Assembly (NCBI GenBank): GCA_000438015.1
Contig: FR901609.1
Location: 1-8,460, forward strand
From: Coraliomargarita sp. CAG:312
GTDB lineage: Bacteria; Verrucomicrobiota; Verrucomicrobiia; Opitutales; Intestinicryptomonadaceae
DNA length: 8,460 bases
Reading direction: 5' to 3'
Of this stretch, positions 6,734 through 8,460 are shown piece by piece; position 1 is the first letter of the stretch, and each line of letters starts with the position of its first letter. Both the position numbers and the translations under genes were made by a program. The notes under the pieces were generated by a model that saw only the letters and a list, made by a program, of their open reading frames with translations, was not told where the DNA came from and searched no databases.

Positions 6734-7563
6734 ACCTTTTAGACGTACAAAATCTGCGGATAAAATTTAGCACGCGGCGCGGCGAGACGGAGGCCGTCAA
6801 AGGAATTGATTTTCGCATCGGCGAGAATGAATCGGTAGCAATTGTCGGCGAAAGCGGTTCGGGTAAAACCGTGACCGCCATGAGTTTGACGCGCCTTCTT
6901 CCTCCGCCTCCGGTTTGCTCCGTAAGCGGAAAAATCCTGTTTGAGAAAGACGATGTGGCAGCTATGGACGAAACTTCGCTGCGCAAAATTCGAGGGCGCA
7001 AGATAGCCTACATATTTCAAGAGCCGTCAACTTCTTTGAATCCAGTTTTTACGGTCGGGTATCAAATATCCGAGGCGGTAAGGCTCCATTTCCCTGAAAC
7101 CGAGGATGTGCGAAAGACGGTTGTCGAGGCTCTTGGGGAGGTCGGCATACGCAATCCGGAACTCAGGTACAAGTCGTATCCGCACGAGTTGTCGGGAGGA
7201 ATGCAGCAGAGGGTTATGATTGCAATGGCATTGGCGTGCAAGCCAAAGCTTCTAGTCGCCGACGAGCCTACTACAGCTCTTGACGTCACTATCCAGAAAC
7301 AAATAATCGACCTTTTAAAATTTGTGCGCACTAGCCGCGGGATGTCTTTGCTTCTTATAACGCACAACTTTGGAATAATAAGCGAGCTTTGCGAGCGCGT
7401 GCTTGTGATGTTCCGCGGAAAAATCGTAGAACAAGGGCGTTGCGCCGACGTTCTCAACAATCCGCAACATCCCTATACAAAGGCGCTAATAGGTTGCATA
7501 CCGCGCCTTGGAATGACAAAAAAATTGGAGCCGATAGATTATGGAAAACTCGGTGAAATCTGA
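6730..7563 (+). CDS. Peptide-type ABC transporter ATP-binding protein (OppD/DppD-like)
   Basis: This 277-residue cytoplasmic ATPase would energise an importer of the peptide/nickel family. All ABC motifs are intact: Walker A GESGSGKT (40-47), Q-loop Q97 followed by the family-typical EPSTSLNP, signature LSGGMQQR (154-161), Walker B ending in D178-E179 with DEPTTALD, and switch His212 (ITHN). The HPYTKALIGCIPR segment near 255-267 is the start of the oligopeptide-transporter C-terminal region. The protein then ends within about 15 residues, while characterised OppD/DppD proteins run to about 320-330 residues with a Cys-containing extension; here that extension is absent. The EPSTSLNP motif and the pairing with the next gene place it as the D-type subunit. 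It overlaps the RsbW-like gene by 4 bases and the next ATPase by 23. Substrate is unknown: peptides, nickel or other solutes are possible. Confidence 0.93.
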   Translation: MNLLDVQNLRIKFSTRRGETEAVKGIDFRIGENESVAIVGESGSGKTVTAMSLTRLLPPPPVCSVSGKILFEKDDVAAMDETSLRKIRGRKIAYIFQEPSTSLNPVFTVGYQISEAVRLHFPETEDVRKTVVEALGEVGIRNPELRYKSYPHELSGGMQQRVMIAMALACKPKLLVADEPTTALDVTIQKQIIDLLKFVRTSRGMSLLLITHNFGIISELCERVLVMFRGKIVEQGRCADVLNNPQHPYTKALIGCIPRLGMTKKLEPIDYGKLGEI

Positions 7564-8374
7564 ATCAAAGCGCGACTTTTCTTCCGCCGAGGAACTTTTG
7601 AGAGTCAGCAATCTTACGGTGTCGTATCCGATTGCCGGAGGGCTTTTCGGCGGCTCGAAAAAGCTTTTCAACGCCGTTGACGGTGTAAGCTTCTCAATCC
7701 GCCGCGGAGAAATTCTGGGGCTTGTTGGCGAGAGCGGTTCGGGCAAGACGACTACCGGAAGGGCGATAATAAAATTGGCCCCGATATCTGGCGGGAAGAT
7801 CTTCTACCGCGGAGAAAATATTTCCGACTTGGATGAAAAACGCTTTCTTCCATACAGGAAGAAAATCCAGATGATTTTCCAGGATCCATTCAATTCGCTA
7901 AATCCCCGAATGGATATTTTCCGAATAATTTCAGAGCCGCTGGATATCCATTTCAAGAAGATGGCCCGCCAGAAAAAGCGCGACAGGGTGGCGGAGCTTT
8001 TGGAAACCGTTGGATTGAAAGCCGATTATATGGCGCGCTATCCGCACGAATTCTCCGGAGGCCAGCGCCAGCGCATAGGAATTGCCCGCGCCCTGGCGGT
8101 AGAGCCTGACTTTATAATTTGCGACGAACCTGTAAGCGCTCTCGATGTTTCCGTCCAGGCTCAGATAATAAATCTTCTCCAAAATTTGCGCGAAGAAATG
8201 AATTTGACTTTTCTTTTTGTCGCACACGATATCGCCGTGGTGGAATACCTGAGCGATAGAATAATGGTAATGACTGGCGGAAAAATAGTCGAGCAGGGAG
8301 ATTCGCGGGAGGTATGCGCCCATCCAAAACATCCGTACACTCAAAAATTAATAGCTGCCGTGCCAAAGTTCTGA
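7541..8374 (+). CDS. Peptide-type ABC transporter ATP-binding protein (OppF/DppF-like)
   Basis: A 277-residue ATPase, partner of the preceding subunit in a presumed heterodimeric motor. Motifs: Walker A GESGSGKT (63-70), Q114 with DPFNSLNPR, signature FSGGQRQR (171-178), Walker B ending in D195-E196 with DEPVSALD, and switch His229 (VAHD). The DPFNSLNPR and SGGQRQRIGIARAL stretches are typical of the F-type subunit. As in its partner, the protein ends shortly after HPYTQKLIAAVPKF, without the Cys-containing C-terminal extension of many relatives. The ATG lies inside the end of the upstream gene, with GGAG at 7527-7530 10 bases before it. Permeases and a solute-binding protein are not seen on either side. 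No terminator hairpin was found before the window ends. Confidence 0.93.
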   Translation: MENSVKSESKRDFSSAEELLRVSNLTVSYPIAGGLFGGSKKLFNAVDGVSFSIRRGEILGLVGESGSGKTTTGRAIIKLAPISGGKIFYRGENISDLDEKRFLPYRKKIQMIFQDPFNSLNPRMDIFRIISEPLDIHFKKMARQKKRDRVAELLETVGLKADYMARYPHEFSGGQRQRIGIARALAVEPDFIICDEPVSALDVSVQAQIINLLQNLREEMNLTFLFVAHDIAVVEYLSDRIMVMTGGKIVEQGDSREVCAHPKHPYTQKLIAAVPKF

Positions 8375-8422
8375 CACGCCGGAGGAAATAGAGTTTTTAC
8401 TTGTGTGTCGTTTCTTTGTGAT

Positions 8423-8460
8423 ATGGCGGATAAAATTATAGGGATTTTTAAGAGAGCTGC
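8423..8460 (+). CDS. Possible start of a further gene, cut by the window edge
   Basis: ATG at 8423 opens a frame (MADKIIGIFKRA) that is still open at the window end; GTG at 8405 is in the same frame. The frame is actually open from the stop of the upstream ATPase onward. Neither start has a close Shine-Dalgarno sequence: GGAGG at 8381-8385 lies 19 bases before GTG 8405 and 37 before ATG 8423. Too little protein is visible to name a family, and the call could be wrong. Confidence 0.35.
   Translation, partial: MADKIIGIFKRA

Noticed and set aside
7181..8065. Similar DNA blocks in the two ATPase genes (for example around CCGCACGA...GGAGG)
   Set aside because: They encode the shared ABC signature motifs of two homologous subunits, so they are not a mobile or regulatory repeat.

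Overview
The window reads as an ordinary chromosomal segment of a free-replicating bacterium. It carries one tRNA gene, eight complete protein genes and the probable start of a ninth, and no mobile element, integrase, CRISPR array or phage gene was seen. Several traits fit a Gram-negative, possibly Verrucomicrobiota-like host (an inference, not proven): moderate GC, strong Shine-Dalgarno sequences at only some genes, a secreted family 2 glycoside hydrolase with a DUF4982-type module, and a response-regulator/SpoIIE phosphatase next to an RsbW-type kinase. A homology search of the glycosidase and the ABC ATPases would settle the taxonomy.

Region 1 (1-556). A minus-strand tRNA-Ser(GCU) without an encoded CCA is followed, in its own direction, by a strong intrinsic terminator. 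The leftmost ~250 bases hold no convincing gene.

Region 2 (557-2341). Three plus-strand genes encode small membrane proteins: a 70-residue TM2-like protein, a 347-residue single-pass protein whose first 100 residues are extremely rich in Cys, Gly, Ser and Glu, and a 127-residue DUF1232/YkvA-like protein that also has a Cys/Gly-rich N-terminal tail. The first two lie 13 bases apart and look like an operon. The third has an awkward start: a TTG with no Shine-Dalgarno sequence, placed just after an 8-codon mini-ORF that does have one.

Region 3 (2354-4862). A secreted GH2 beta-galactosidase-type enzyme of 819 residues, with both catalytic glutamates visible, is closed by a clear intrinsic terminator.

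Region 4 (5105-8374). A tightly packed operon runs: receiver-domain/PP2C (SpoIIE) phosphatase, RsbW-like anti-sigma kinase (6-base gap), OppD/DppD-type ATPase (4-base ATGA overlap), OppF/DppF-type ATPase (23-base overlap). The first two form the core of a partner-switching module that turns a phosphorelay signal into anti-sigma control; the STAS antagonist and the sigma factor are not in the window. The two ATPases would power a peptide or similar importer, but no permease or binding protein is nearby. The coupling of stress-type signalling to transporter ATPases by overlapping genes is the most unusual arrangement here, together with the two neighbouring proteins with Cys-rich tails. I did not find evidence strong enough to claim an entirely new system.
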